A stretch of 64,000 nt of DNA from Nilaparvata lugens (GCF_014356525.2 NC_052513.1:45436819-45500818), one strand, 5' to 3'; positions 53,348 to 63,822 are shown, numbered from the stretch's first letter. Notes: generated from the sequence alone by a model not told the origin. Made by a program: numbers and translations.

Positions 53348-53680
53348 ATGGATTTTCAGTTGAAGGTGGGTTCCGAACCATCAGGAAATGGTTTTGAAGC
53401 TCTGCTAATGGACAAAGAAGAGCTACCCTCAAAGCAGGCATGCTTCCAACAAGAGAAAGAGAATCGAGAAAACTACACTTATCTAATCTCTGCGATTAGA
53501 TTAGAGTTACTCCTGTTACTGAGAGGACAAACTCTTCCCAAAAATAATAGTCTATGTTCTAGAATACTAGTTAGAACTCACAATGAAACAGCTTTCAGCT
53601 TACCGAAATCTTCGGAAAACATTAGAGATGACGTTCAAATTCAGATTTGTTTGGACTACAGAAATAAAATTATAATTTAA
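53348..53680 (+). CDS. 110-codon open frame, no known family
   Basis: ATG at 53348, stop TAA after 110 codons. The peptide starts MDFQLKVGSEPSGNGFEALL and has charged, polar composition without low complexity. No signal peptide or membrane helix; no domain recognised. A frame this long is unusual but not impossible in AT-rich non-coding DNA. The context of the ATG is unremarkable and no splice sites were established. It lies 115 bp right of a MITE1. It could be chance, an exon, or a fragment of an unrecognised retroelement. Confidence 0.15.
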   Translation: MDFQLKVGSEPSGNGFEALLMDKEELPSKQACFQQEKENRENYTYLISAIRLELLLLLRGQTLPKNNSLCSRILVRTHNETAFSLPKSSENIRDDVQIQICLDYRNKIII

Positions 53681-54492
53681 TTTGTTTTTGTTTCATAATT
53701 TTCAGTACACTTGGAAGGAGATCAAGATTAATTAGAAGAATGAATAGACATTCACATGACTGACATCCACATTTAAATCAATAATGTTTCGTGATTGGAA
53801 ACTTAAAACTTTTGTACTATGGAATGTAAAATGAATAAAAATGAATGAAAAACTTTCCGTAAAAGTAAGCCTAACTTATCGAAGTATAAATTCTTGGAAT
53901 AAATTGCCAAATATTATTTTGTAATGACTGTCTATCTGTTAGTGATTTTTTTACGATTTTACTGTATCTTAACCATATCTATTGAACTCAATGTGTTGAA
54001 TGACAAAGGAATCTATTCTATTTATTTCTATTCCATTCCATCATATGCTTCTATCTAAGTAACTGGGGACTTTCCAAATTGTAAGCGTGCACAAAGAAGA
54101 AAAGATTATTTTCACTGTGAAGCGTGTTAAAATAATTCTATTCAAGTTTATTAATCGAAGACAAAACTTTTGATTGAAAACAAAACAAACAAACTATCCA
54201 ATAATCCTGATTGATTGAAGGAGTGTGATGATACAGTATATTTTCATGATGACAGAATAATGAATAGACTTTTACTCTCTGTTGAAAGATTGATTGATTT
54301 AAAGCTGATTTTGGTGAATGTACATTGAAGAAGTTGTTTAGAAAACTAACTCATTAGTTGGAGTTATGAGTCATCCGAGCTGTGAATCTTAACTGAAATG
54401 TCTACGCGTTAATATATATAGAGAAAATATAACACCAGAAATAATTATGATTTTTTCTCTATGGTGTTGATTGATTATAATATTATTTTGAA
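53681..54492. other. Single-copy stretch with hairpin
   Basis: 54421-54470 forms a hairpin (gagaaaatataacacca against tggtgttgatt, with tttttctct). Otherwise AT-rich without recognisable features. Confidence 0.4.
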
Positions 54493-54700
54493 CTAGCAGG
54501 TAACCTGTGCTCCGCAAGAATCTATTTAAAAACTTCACCTACTGAAATCTTGAAGAATTTGAAATAGGCCTATAACCATCCTTGATAAATTAAGAATCTA
54601 TATGCAACATTTCAAGTTAATCAGTCAAATTTTCAGACGAGATGATGCGTCATCTGTGAATTTCCTCACCCGTACGTGTATAAGCCAAAAATTTCCGGTA
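54493..54700 (-). mobile_element. Short HEL2, internally deleted
   Basis: CTAG at 54493-54496 read on the minus strand, preceded by the HEL2 3' motif gcggagcacaggttacctg. The 5' block cttatacacgtacggg lies near 54685. It keeps the 3' hairpin motif that copy A of the 12-kb duplication lost. Confidence 0.78.
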
Positions 54701-55020
54701 TTATACTCGTTAAAGATTATGGGGAAAGCATACAATAATTTTAGTAAAAATTGAATATGATGTGGTGAAGAAATCGATGTATTTCAAAATCATTCAAATC
54801 TTTAATTTCCTACATTCAGTTTTTAAATTCAATCAAAAACTAACTACTATATTACTTTTAAATTGTGGGAGACTACTCAAGCTTCCTTCATAAACCAAAT
54901 TTCACACCTAGCTACTAATAAACACGCGTTTAACTTTCATATCAAATAAAATTTCGTTACTTTTGAAAATCATTGTTAGTGCTAACGAATAACAAAGAGG
55001 GCCTGAGCTATAAAATTCTT
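54701..55020. other. Single-copy stretch
   Basis: Nothing recognised. Confidence 0.4.
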
Positions 55021-55382
55021 CTGAAGTCCACGTTATAATGGCAGTGTTTTATTAGCGATGGTATTGCTATCCTTGTCTATCATTCAACAAAGCGGATAGC
55101 GCTATCTCTTTCTCGCTTTGCTCTGTTGCCAGATCGTCTTTTAACAATATAGATTTAAAAAATAACAAAATATTTCATCTTATTCATTATGAAATTATTG
55201 AAAAATATAATCTCTTTCTTAATTAAATATAATTGATTATTTTAAACGAGAATGAACAGTTAATATTACATAAATAAACCTGTATCAGCTACCGTCTATA
55301 GAAGGCATTGACAACACAGAGAATCGGCAACGTTGTTCTCCTATCTTTCTCCACTGCCATTATAACGTGGACCTCATTATAG
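55021..55382 (+). mobile_element. MITE1 full copy
   Basis: Ctgaagtccacgttataatg (damaged first bases) to ataacgtggacctcattata, about 360 bp. Confidence 0.92.
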
Positions 55383-55656
55383 CATTATGTCCTCTGTGAA
55401 GATTTTGCATCAGAAACTTTCTTTTGTTCTCACAAAACGTTTACAATCCCTAAATCAATACTCAGTAATGCTTGATTCAACCATGACTATTCGACAATAA
55501 ACCACGAGAAAGAATCAACAGTGAGTTCAATGACTTTTAGAACCTTCTTATTTTTAATGTTAGATCATGCTGACACGCACAAAGTTTACAGGACATGTCC
55601 ACGCATAAACCACGTATCAATTTGCGTGAGGTACTCCTTCCCTTGTCATTTGACTA
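55383..55656. other. Spacer
   Basis: Nothing recognised. Confidence 0.35.
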
Positions 55657-56368
55657 TACGTTATAATGGCAGTATTTGGTTAACATTGGTGTTGCTATCC
55701 TTGTCTATCATTCGACAAAGCAGATAGCGGTGTCCTTTTCTAGCTCCGCAACGTAGCAAGACCATTTTTTGACAATGTAGAAATGTAATTGATTAATAAA
55801 CTATTTCATTTCAAATATAGAGATTCATAATTTAATCATTTAAAAATATATATATCCTAGACGAATAGAATATAATTGATTATTTTGAACAATAAGAATA
55901 GTGAGTATGTTTTTGATTTTGTATTTAAATTTTTCAAATAAGTGCAATATTTTTAAAGTTTTTAATTTATTGTGATACATTCTTTGATTAATTTGGAGTA
56001 TAACATCAACCTTCAAAATTCAAAATTTTCAATTCATTATTCCTGGACCGAAAATCAAGTGACGAAGCAGTGTGTGATAACCTTACATAACCTTAACTTT
56101 TGGACAACATTAGCATTCTATCAAAATTTTTGGAGAGAAATAGTACATGCTCAGCCTAGTTTTTCCTCCAATTTCATAATTGTATAATGATTAGAGTGTT
56201 TCATACAATAAATGAATAAATAAAATAAATGAATAGAATGAACAGTTGATGAATTACATCACAAACACCGGTATCAGCTATCCTTTATAGAAGGCGGTGG
56301 CAAGGCAAAGAATCGGCAATGCTGATTTCATATCTTTCTCCACTGCCTTTATAACGTAGGCCTCCCTA
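55657..56368 (+). mobile_element. MITE1 split by a retroposon
   Basis: The left TIR is truncated to tacgttataatggcagtatt. The right end tataacgtaggcctccctat is decayed. The interior is interrupted in the aagaatgaacagtt block. Confidence 0.88.
55899..56234 (+). mobile_element. Retroposon with A-rich tail inside MITE1
   Basis: Left junction aataagaat|agtgagtatg, right junction aaataaatgaat|agaatgaacag: short direct repeat agaat. The right part (ggagagaaatagtacatgct through catacaataaatgaataaat) has the RET1 3'-end architecture. No coding. Confidence 0.75.
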
Positions 56369-56377
56369 TGGGTGATA

Positions 56378-56598
56378 TGAAAATCATTGATAATTTATTA
56401 TTCAATCATTGATAAATGCATTCTCTTGTCGTGTAAAACATGATTGATTATTCCAAACAAGAATGAACAGTTAATATTACATCAGATATATATACCGGTA
56501 TCATCTATCCTCTATAGAAGGCAGTGGCAAGGCAGAGAATCGGCCACGCTCTTCTCTCATCTTTCTCCACTGCCCGTATAACGTGCACCTCACCATAG
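56378..56598 (+). mobile_element. MITE1 right part
   Basis: From atatgaaaatcattgataat to tataacgtgcacctcaccat. Starts ten bases after the previous MITE1, forming a tandem. Confidence 0.82.
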
Positions 56599-56939
56599 GT
56601 GGATGAAACATGACACTGTACTGCATTTAGTCTGTAGTGATTTGTACTGTGTTTAGAATGGGTGTGGGAAGAGCCTCACGAGGAGGAAGTTACTAATCTT
56701 AAGTTATGCAAGCATCGGAAACAATACTAGAGACAAACCACTTCAATTTAGCCTTTACAATAAATATTTGGTCACGATTTTCACTGACATTTCAACGATG
56801 AAAGGTTAACGACACTCAAACGTCGCCTCGTTTTGACTTAATTTTACAATCAATTTCACTTCTTAGTGCATTTCAACAGAGCATTTAAAATACAACATAA
56901 TATGGGTCTGGATAACTAATTACTTATTTATTCATTAAC
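56599..56939. other. Single-copy stretch
   Basis: Nothing recognised. Confidence 0.4.
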
Positions 56940-57775
56940 AGAACAAAATTCAAAATTTTTAGTTTATTTATTTCTGGACTGAAAAGTGGACTCAAATTAA
57001 TTCAAGTGGATAGCATAACCTATAATTTTTATTCATTCATAACTCTACCTTGTTGACCAAGCGAAGTGAGGTCTAAGATTCAAGTCGACGGTTTGGCATT
57101 TCTCTTAATGTTCAAATGTTTAAATTGTTGAATATTTAAATGTTTATATGTTGCGCATTTACGGTGAAACGCGGTAATAGATTTTCATGAAATTTGACAG
57201 GTATGTTCCTTTTTAAATTGCGCGTCGACGTGTATACAAGGCTTTTGGAAATTTTGCATTTCAAGGATAATATAAAAGGAAAAAGGAGCCTCCTTCATAC
57301 GTCAATATTAGAGTAAAAATCGGACTATAGAATTATTCATCATAAATCAGCTGTCGAGTTGACTATAAATTGCATGCTATGACGCATGCAATTCAATATC
57401 TCAATGTAACTTGGTAAAAAATTAACAGCTGTGTAGACTATAAATTGCATGTCTCATTGAATGCAATTTTCATGCACTATTAAAATAATAGGATGCAAAG
57501 AACTTATAACAGCTCGTCTGGGCGCCTAGATGTCTTCTGGTTTTCTCGCGCTAAATTCCGGAAAGCGTTATATTAAATCTTGTGTAAGCATGTTCTGATC
57601 AAATAAATAGTTCAGTGTGGATGTGCTTATGGTTTGGGACGTCGTTATAACTGCGCGAGGTCTACTGTTCACAGAGCTACTACTATTATCATTCATCCCA
57701 TCATCATCTCCTAGGCTTAAACTACTTCTAGAAAGTCGCCTTTGTGAAATAATAAAATAAATATATAAAATAAGT
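56940..57775 (-). repeat. Old interspersed repeat interrupted by REP3
   Basis: Parts at 56940-57050 and 57684-57775 are, in reverse, the two halves of 47935-48290. REP3 separates them at the aaggtagagttatg / gggatgaatgataa boundary. Confidence 0.65.
57051..57683 (-). mobile_element. REP3 copy
   Basis: Begins tgttgaccaagcgaagtgag and carries gtctaagattcaagtcgacg, tttacggtgaaacgcggtaa, gaggagcctccttcatacgt-like and the atgaattcagctgtcgag-type repeats with gcatgcaattca twice. The left 350 bp match 46341-46614 in reverse. The right part (57480-57683) has no second copy here. Confidence 0.7.
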
Positions 57776-57823
57776 CATAAAATAGGTGCAGATCACCTAC
57801 ATTAACACCTATGTATAGTGTGG

Positions 57824-57940
57824 TGCACGTTTTAATAGCAGTGGAGAAAGGTAGGAGAAAAACGTTGCCGATCCTCTGTCTTGTCAATGCCTTCTACAGA
57901 CGGTAGCTGATACAGGTTCATTGATGTAAAATCAACTGAT
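57824..57940 (-). mobile_element. MITE1 left end only
   Basis: Tatagtgtggtgcacgtttt, gcagtggagaaaggtaggag, gtagctgatacaggttcatt, then unrelated sequence. Confidence 0.8.
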
Positions 57941-58310
57941 ATCCTCAGAAAACATGGATCTATTGGAAGATACCGGTAATTTCAATGAAACCAATAAAAC
58001 TCCATACGAATTTACTTATCGTAATTTATTCTACCCTATTCTATAAACCAACCATTTCGTCCTATTCCTATTCATTATCTTCATATTCAATTATAATATC
58101 AAATAGGCAGATATTGTATCTAATGAATATAAGTATATGATCAATATATAGAATTCTGAATTGTAATTTAATTGATAATCTTTATTTATTCAAATCCAAA
58201 ATAACATTTGGCATCAAATTCCATTGAACTCCAGAGCAAATATTAGACAATCAAATCCATATACTAATGCCAATAGATAATAGAATGATTTAATACGTAC
58301 TATATTGAGG
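57941..58310. other. Single-copy AT-rich stretch
   Basis: Nothing recognised. Confidence 0.4.
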
Positions 58311-59075
58311 TCCACGTTATAATGGCAGTGTTTGATTAGCAATAGTATTGCTATCCTTGTCTGCCATTCAACAAAGCAGATAGCGCTATCTCATTCCCGC
58401 TTTGCTCTGTAGCCAGATCGTCTTTCAACAATGTAGACTTTATAATTAATTAATAAAATATTTCATTTTAATGTGTAAATTTATAATGAAATTATTGAAA
58501 AATATAAGTTCTTGCTTAATAAAATATTATCGGGGCGCCGAGCTTTCGCTCGTTATTTTTATTTATTGATAAACAGAACATAATTTTCTAAAATGATCGT
58601 ATTTACATTTTACAGCTGGCTATACGTCAGCTTATGAATTTCGGGGATGCGATATTTTGATTTTCCACTCGCTCACTTTTTACTATCCACAGACGACAAA
58701 TGTTTCAGCCAAGGATGAATTATTGTCCTTTTAATGTCGTTCAGCGAGTTTTCCCAAGGATGAGACCTAGTGCAATCAAATTTTTATATCATGAACCTTC
58801 TATGTTCCAAATTTCGTGAAAATCGTTAGAGCCGTTTTCGAGATCCGTCGAACATAAATAACCAGATATAAATGTAAACAACCAGATATGAAAATACAGA
58901 ATTTGCTCGCTCAATATAATAGGATAATTGTTAATTTAAACGAGAATGATCAGTTATTATTACATCAATAAACCTGTATCAGCTACCGTCTATAGAAAGC
59001 ATTGACAAGACAGAGGATCGGCAACGTTGTTCTGCTATCTTTCTCCACTGTCATTATAACGTGGACCTTACTATA
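58311..59075 (+). mobile_element. MITE1 split by REP2
   Basis: Tatattgaggtccacgttat to ataacgtggaccttactata; the interior is interrupted after ttgcttaataaaatatta and resumes at aattgttaatttaaacgaga. Confidence 0.93.
58531..58923 (-). mobile_element. REP2 Helitron-like repeat
   Basis: On the minus strand A|TCCTATTATATTGAGCGAG at the 5' side and cgagcgaaagctcggcgccc at the 3' side, a strong terminal hairpin. The body includes gatctcgaaaacggctctaa and gcaaggatgagacctagtgc-like blocks. A TC start and 3' hairpin fit a Helitron, but the last bases (cccga) are not CTRR, so the class is uncertain. About 393 bp, non-coding. Confidence 0.75.
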
Positions 59076-59312
59076 ATATTAATTGTATACTAACATAATC
59101 TTAGAATACTCGTGGTACAATAACTATTGCATCATTGAACCGCTATTTCGTATCGAATCAAACAGCCTTATCAATGCTACAGATAACAACACTTCTCAAT
59201 AGTCAGGCATTGAAAAACATGCAGGAACAAAATTGAACTTGTGATGATTTCTGAAACGATTTGAAAAGTAAATGAGAATCAAAATTGGTTCAACTCCTGT
59301 AAAATATGGGAC
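59076..59312. other. Spacer
   Basis: Nothing recognised. Confidence 0.35.
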
Positions 59313-59994
59313 TATCATGAGGCCACGTTATAATGGTAGTGGAAGAAGATAGGAGAACAGCGTTGACGGTTCTCTGCCTTATCACTGTCTTCTACAGAGG
59401 ATACCGGTATATCTGATGTAATATTAACTGTTCATTCTTGTTAAAAATCATCAATTATAGCCTATTTTTTTCGTTAAGAATATATATTTTTCTATGATTG
59501 GATAATGAATTTTCATAACTGAGATTAAATATTCTGTGAATTAATTATATTTCTACATTGTTAAAAAACGATCTGGCAACTTTGCGGAGCTGGAAAAGGA
59601 TAGCGTTATTTTTTTATTCATTTATTTGGTTAGCACAAACAATACAATGATCGAAAAAAACAGGCTATTGCCTAAAACTTTTCCAATTTCCTAATTTAGT
59701 TTCAAATTGTGCAAATCTTATCTGCTTTGTTGAATGATAGACAAGGATATCAATACCATTGCTAATCAAACATTACAAAATATTTTATTTTAATTTATTA
59801 AATCATTGAAAAAATATAATTTCTTGCTCAATAAAATATAATTGATTATTTCAAACGAGAATGAACAGTTAATATTACATCAATAAACCTGAATCAGATA
59901 CCGTCTATAGAAGGCATTGACAAGACAGAGGATCGGCAACGTTGCTCTCCTATCTTTCTCCACTGCCATTATAACGTGAACCTCACTATAGGAC
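59313..59994. mobile_element. Two MITE1 copies fused in inverse orientation
   Basis: 59313-59785 is a minus-oriented MITE1 lacking its right TIR. 59786-59994 is the right half of a plus-oriented one. Both outer ends are the same MITE1 end type (atcatgaggccacgttataa and ttataacgtgaacctcacta). A retroposon tail sits in the first part (59609-59722). Confidence 0.85.
59609..59722 (-). mobile_element. Short retroposon piece inside MITE1
   Basis: Ttatttttttattcatttat tail side, then caatgatcgaaaaaaacagg, aacttttccaatttcctaat. Interrupts gatagcg|(c)tatctgctttgttg; its order recalls the long form of RET1 (51700). Confidence 0.55.
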
Positions 59995-60134
59995 CAAGTT
60001 TGTGTTTCACTGAATTTTCTTCACCAAACAAATTGATTACATAGATGGAAATAACAATTATTCGATAAGGACTTGTCATTATCTCTACTTGGACTGACTT
60101 GGTGCTTTACTGAAGTCTGTGAAGAAATTGTAAG
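59995..60134. other. Spacer
   Basis: Nothing recognised. Confidence 0.35.
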
Positions 60135-60305
60135 TCACAGAGCACACTTTACAGTACTAAGTAGGCCTTCTCCATTCATCTGGAATTCTAGTTCCAACCT
60201 TGGAAGTGGGTGTTTCATAATCTCAGTGACATCTTGTATAGCATGGCATGCTTTGTACGACAGCTTTTTGTGAAATAGATGGACGAGCTCTAACGAACTG
60301 GTCTG
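60135..60305 (-). CDS. Coding-like open frame, possible exon remnant
   Basis: On the minus strand about 56 codons lie between an upstream stop and TGA at 60135-60137. The peptide includes LELVHLFHKKLSYKACHAI, QDVTEIMKHPLPRLELEFQ and MNGEGLLSTVKCAL. Composition is protein-like and the frame continues open for about 37 codons beyond that single TGA. There is an AG just upstream (ttgacag) that could act as an acceptor, but its frame with the candidate exon at 61388 does not fit. I recognise no family. It could be a decayed retroelement or chance. Confidence 0.15.
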   Translation of the reverse strand, partial: QTSSLELVHLFHKKLSYKACHAIQDVTEIMKHPLPRLELEFQMNGEGLLSTVKCAL

Positions 60306-61103
60306 TCAAATGATTGCGTGATTGTTCTTTTTGTAAATTTTTAGTTTGTCTATATTGGAATTTCGTAATTTCAACACCTACTAAAGTCAATATTTCATTC
60401 AGAAACGTATTGGAATTTCGTCAGCAAGTGTACAAAACCTCTTTCATCAATTGTTGATACAAAATTAATTAGAGATTGTAACTTGACATCCTGTGACTTG
60501 GCATTATCAACTGATAACACATTCAAATATTTAAAATGGAATTGGTGAAAATAGGGACAGAAAAGATGTTCTTCGTAATGCTATTTTTCTATTTCACTTT
60601 CGCAGTACAAGCTGTATGGATTATTCTGGTACGAAGTTGAAGATATGGATAAATCAACGTTTTAATCCATCTTCAGTATTGTGTGTTCACTGGTACGAAT
60701 AATTTTATTAAATTATTAGAGAGTAATACAATTTGATAATTCATGAGCTGATGATGTGAATTTATTCAAGTAACAACCCAATTCAAACTCCACATCTGTA
60801 CATTTTGTATGAAGTTTGAGAAATACATTTGCTTTGTGTAATAAAAACGGTACTACAAGTTTTATTAATAGGAATAATTGAGTCTGTATTGTTTTGAAAT
60901 AACAATTAAAGCAGACAATTCACGTGTTTGTTGATAACTTGGGTAGAATTTATCACATCCGTAAGCCACACCTTCTGATCCAGCTAGAGTCGTCTATATC
61001 GGTCCAGTAAAGAAAATAAATTACAGCTATTTGTTTCAACAAGCTTATCTTTGTATTTTACAAGAATTTTATTTGAGAAGCTTCCTTAACAGGTTTGTAA
61101 CGT
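60306..61103. other. Single-copy stretch
   Basis: Ggaatttcgt repeats at 60357 and 60411. No other feature recognised. Confidence 0.4.
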
Positions 61104-61316
61104 TTTTAACTCAACCCGATAGTCCTAGTAGCTCTTTTTCGGAAAGCTATGCGACGCTGGTAGTCTCTCTTACTGTGCCATTCTTAACACTCTCACCCCA
61201 ACAAAACATTAATAATAGACAGTAGTAGACAATAATCAGCTTGAGTGAACAGAAACCGGCTTAAAATTTGGTACAATATGGGATATATTCTTATACTACC
61301 TTTTCTCTATAACTAT
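61104..61316. mobile_element. MITE4, diverged copy
   Basis: Gcgacgctggtagtctctct, ccccaacaaaacattaataa, gacagtagtagacaataatc and the terminus accttttctctataact follow the MITE4 order; the left terminus is lost. Confidence 0.65.
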
Positions 61317-61387
61317 ACTTCATAAAGTGTGTAGATATATCAAACAAATTTTAGATAAAACAAATCTGAAAAAAATGATCATCCTAC

Positions 61388-61463
61388 CTGTGGGGGTGTC
61401 CGTCTCTGTACGTCCCTGGCATAGCGTGGACCACTCCAATTCCAACTCCTTGAAAGTGGCCAT
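61388..61463 (-). CDS. Candidate first coding exon of a host gene
   Basis: On the minus strand ATG (61463-61461) in the context cacaaaATGG fits the insect start consensus well. It opens MATFKELELEWSTLCQG...TETDTPT, 25 codons plus one base. It ends ACCCCCACAG|GTAGGAT, a good 5' splice donor at 61387. The codons are GC-richer than the surrounding DNA and there is no repeat match. I do not recognise the protein; there is no signal peptide or membrane segment in this part. The next exon would start in phase 1 somewhere to the left; none was identified, so the first intron could extend through much of this transposon-filled window. Alternatives: chance, or a pseudogene piece. The upstream frame is also open for 13 codons to 61502. 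Confidence 0.35.
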
Positions 61464-61674
61464 TTTGTGATTCCCACGAAATAACACTCGAAGGGTGACC
61501 AATACAAAAATGTATCGAGAACTAAATTACTTCGATGTGACAATCGAAAAGTCCATGAAAATCACGAGACATGCACGTGGCTGGATCTAATAGGAGTGAA
61601 AAATTGATTTACAATATTGAAAAAAGATTTTTTTACTGATACTTGATAACATAATTATAGTAAGGGGTGGACAT
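61464..61674. other. Region upstream of the candidate exon
   Basis: If the exon is real this is 5' UTR or intron on the minus strand. No TATA box or initiator could be assigned with confidence. Confidence 0.3.
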
Positions 61675-62465
61675 AGTTTTGGAGTGTTAAAAGCAACAGT
61701 TCCAAGGGGCAGAGAGAATTGTAGTTCAAAAATTTTGGGGATCTTTTATTCTAGGGAGAAGCACACTCCAGAAAGTTTGGGAGGTGTTTAGAGGGGTTTT
61801 AAATAGAGTAAATGTTTTAAATAGTTAATGGAAAAAATCACTTTTATTAGTGGGTATTAATCTAGGAAGACTAACACACGGAGACTCAGTTTGGGGGGTT
61901 GAAATAAAGTAAATATTATAAATATTGGAGAGTAAATAACTTTTTTAGGGGGTTTTAATCGAGGGGACCAACAATCTAGACAGTTCAGGGGGTGTTGAAG
62001 TAAAGTAAATCGTTTAAATCTTTCAAAGTAAATAACTTTTTACTAGGGGGTTTCAATCGAGGGGACCAACACTCTAGACAGTTCAGAGGGGGTTGAAGTA
62101 AAGTAAATCGTTCAAATCTTTCAAAGTAAATAACTTTTTACTAGGGGGTTTCAATCGAGGAGACCAACACTCCAGAGTGTTTAGGGGGTGTTGAAGTAAA
62201 GTAAATATTTTAAATAATGCTATGTAAATAACTTTTTACTAGAGGGTTTTAATCGAGGAGACTAACTCTCCAGACAGTTTAGGGGGTGTAAAAGTAGAGC
62301 AATTCTTTTCAAGTCCGTGAATCAAGTGAATCACTTCATTCTAGGGGGTGTTAATCGAGGGAGACTAACACACTCCAGACAGTTTAAGGGGTGTAAACTA
62401 AAGTAAATCTTTAAAAGTCCGTGAAAAAATTAGATCACTTTTTACTAGGGGGTGTAAATCGAGGG
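61675..62465. repeat. Decayed tandem repeat of about 98 bp, about eight units
   Basis: Units contain ggggtgttgaagtaaagtaa, aaataactttttactagggg, tttcaatcgaggggaccaac and actctagacagttcag. The ctagacagttcag marker repeats 98 bp apart (about 61975 and 62073). The central units are most alike; the outer ones are increasingly diverged and about 100-115 bp long. Confidence 0.9.
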
Positions 62466-62680
62466 AGAGCACACACCAGCACATATACACGACACGACGC
62501 AGCCACGACAGACATACGTCGGAGCGACGACAGACGGCAGGCAGACAAACAGATATGTCGGGGTGACGACCCAGCTAACACTGAAGGTCCGAGAGACCTG
62601 TAGCTTGCTGCAGCTGAAGTTGCAAACGCACAGACGCCTACACGCGCTGGCATGCCGGTTCAGGAGTTCTGGTGAGAGGA
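62466..62680. other. CpG-richer patch
   Basis: Many CG dinucleotides (cgacacgacgcagccacgac, cggagcgacgacagacggca, cacgcgctggcatgccggtt) in an otherwise CG-poor window. Overlapping 60- and 72-codon frames on opposite strands have no motif. It could be promoter or UTR of the minus-strand candidate gene, or simply the edge of the flanking repeats. Confidence 0.35.
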
Positions 62681-63545
62681 GGTGGAGGAGTAGAGGTGGG
62701 TGAGGAAGAGAGAGGAAGGAAGGAACAAGTCGACGAAGAAAACGAAAGTGAAGAATGTGCGCTGATGATGATAAGAACTGGATGGAAAGAGGAAGAACGA
62801 CGGAAAGAAGCGTGATAAGAGTTGGCGTAAAGAGAGGTGGCGAGGAAGAAGAAGGATAAGAGAGGACGAATAGAGAGGCGGTGAGGGAGAAGAATAAGAT
62901 TAAGAAAAAGAAGAAGAAGAAGAAGAAGAACTAGAAACAGTAGATAAAGTGGAATGTCAATGAATGGAAATGAACAGAAAGAGAAATCATGGTGATAACG
63001 AAACTTTAAGAGGAGATACGAGAAGAAGGATAAAGGGTGAGGACGGTAAGAGGAAGAAGGAGAAGAAGAAGGATAAGAGTGAACGAATAGAAAGGTGGTA
63101 AGGAAGAAGGAGAAGGGGGATGATAATAAGAGAGAACGATGGAAAGAGAGAGAGAGAGAGAGAGGATGAGCTTGAAGAAGGATGAGTGGAGACGAATAGA
63201 AAGGTGCAGAGGGAGAAGGAGAAGGAGGATGATAATAAGAGAGGACAGATGGAAAGGAAAAGAGGAAGAACTAGAAAGAGTAAACAACGTGGAATGTTAA
63301 TGAATGGAACTAAAAGAGGAAGAGGGGTGATAAGAACGAAACTGGAAGAGGAGAAACAAGAAGACGAAAGGGAAGGCGGAGAGGAAGAAGAAGGAAGAGA
63401 AAGGACAAAAGGAATGGTGGAGAGGAAGAAGGAGAAGAAAAAGAATAAGAGTGGTCGGAAGGAAAGGTGGTGAGAAAGAAGGAGAAGAAGAAGGAAGGGA
63501 GGACGAAAGAAACAGTGGAGAGGAAGAAGGAAAAGAAGCATAATT
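62681..63545. repeat. Purine-rich degenerate repeat tract
   Basis: Nearly all A/G on the plus strand, with recurring gaatagaaaggtgg, gaggaagaaggagaaga and gatgataataagagagga blocks; periodicity is loose. Related in style to 28977-29840. Contains (GA)n at 63139-63165. All long frames here are low-complexity artefacts. Confidence 0.88.
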
Positions 63546-63612
63546 TAGGAGAGAAGACGATAAGCAGTATACGTTCAATAATACAAAGTCCAGCCACCTC
63601 TTTGGTTTCGAA

Positions 63613-63772
63613 GCCTGAGTGCTGGTTGCACAACAGCCGGTTAAATTTTAACCGTGATTAATTTCACGAGAACCAATCAGAGAAGCCGTCTTTTCAAAAA
63701 CGCCTTCTCTGATTGGTTCTCGTGAAATTAATCACGGTTAAAATTTAACCGGCTGTTGTGCAACTGGGCCTT
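63613..63772. mobile_element. MITE3, best-preserved fold-back copy
   Basis: Gttgcacaacagccggttaa, ttttaaccgtgattaatttc, cacgagaaccaatcagagaa and the near-exact complement to gttgtgcaactgggcctta, with an unpaired centre of about 15 bp. 160 bp, no coding. Confidence 0.93.
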
Positions 63773-63822
63773 AGTATAGTAGATTACAGGTCGGTTTTAA
63801 GTAGTCTTGGACTGTGGTATTG

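Noticed and set aside
60074..60160. Possible 36-bp intron (GTAAAG...TTCACAG) joining two open parts of the 60135 frame
   Set aside because: Too short for a normal spliceosomal intron in insects; the single in-frame stop is more simply a mutation in non-functional sequence.
62987..63633. Overlapping S/L/F-rich minus frames and K/E/R-rich plus frames
   Set aside because: Low-complexity artefacts of the purine tract.
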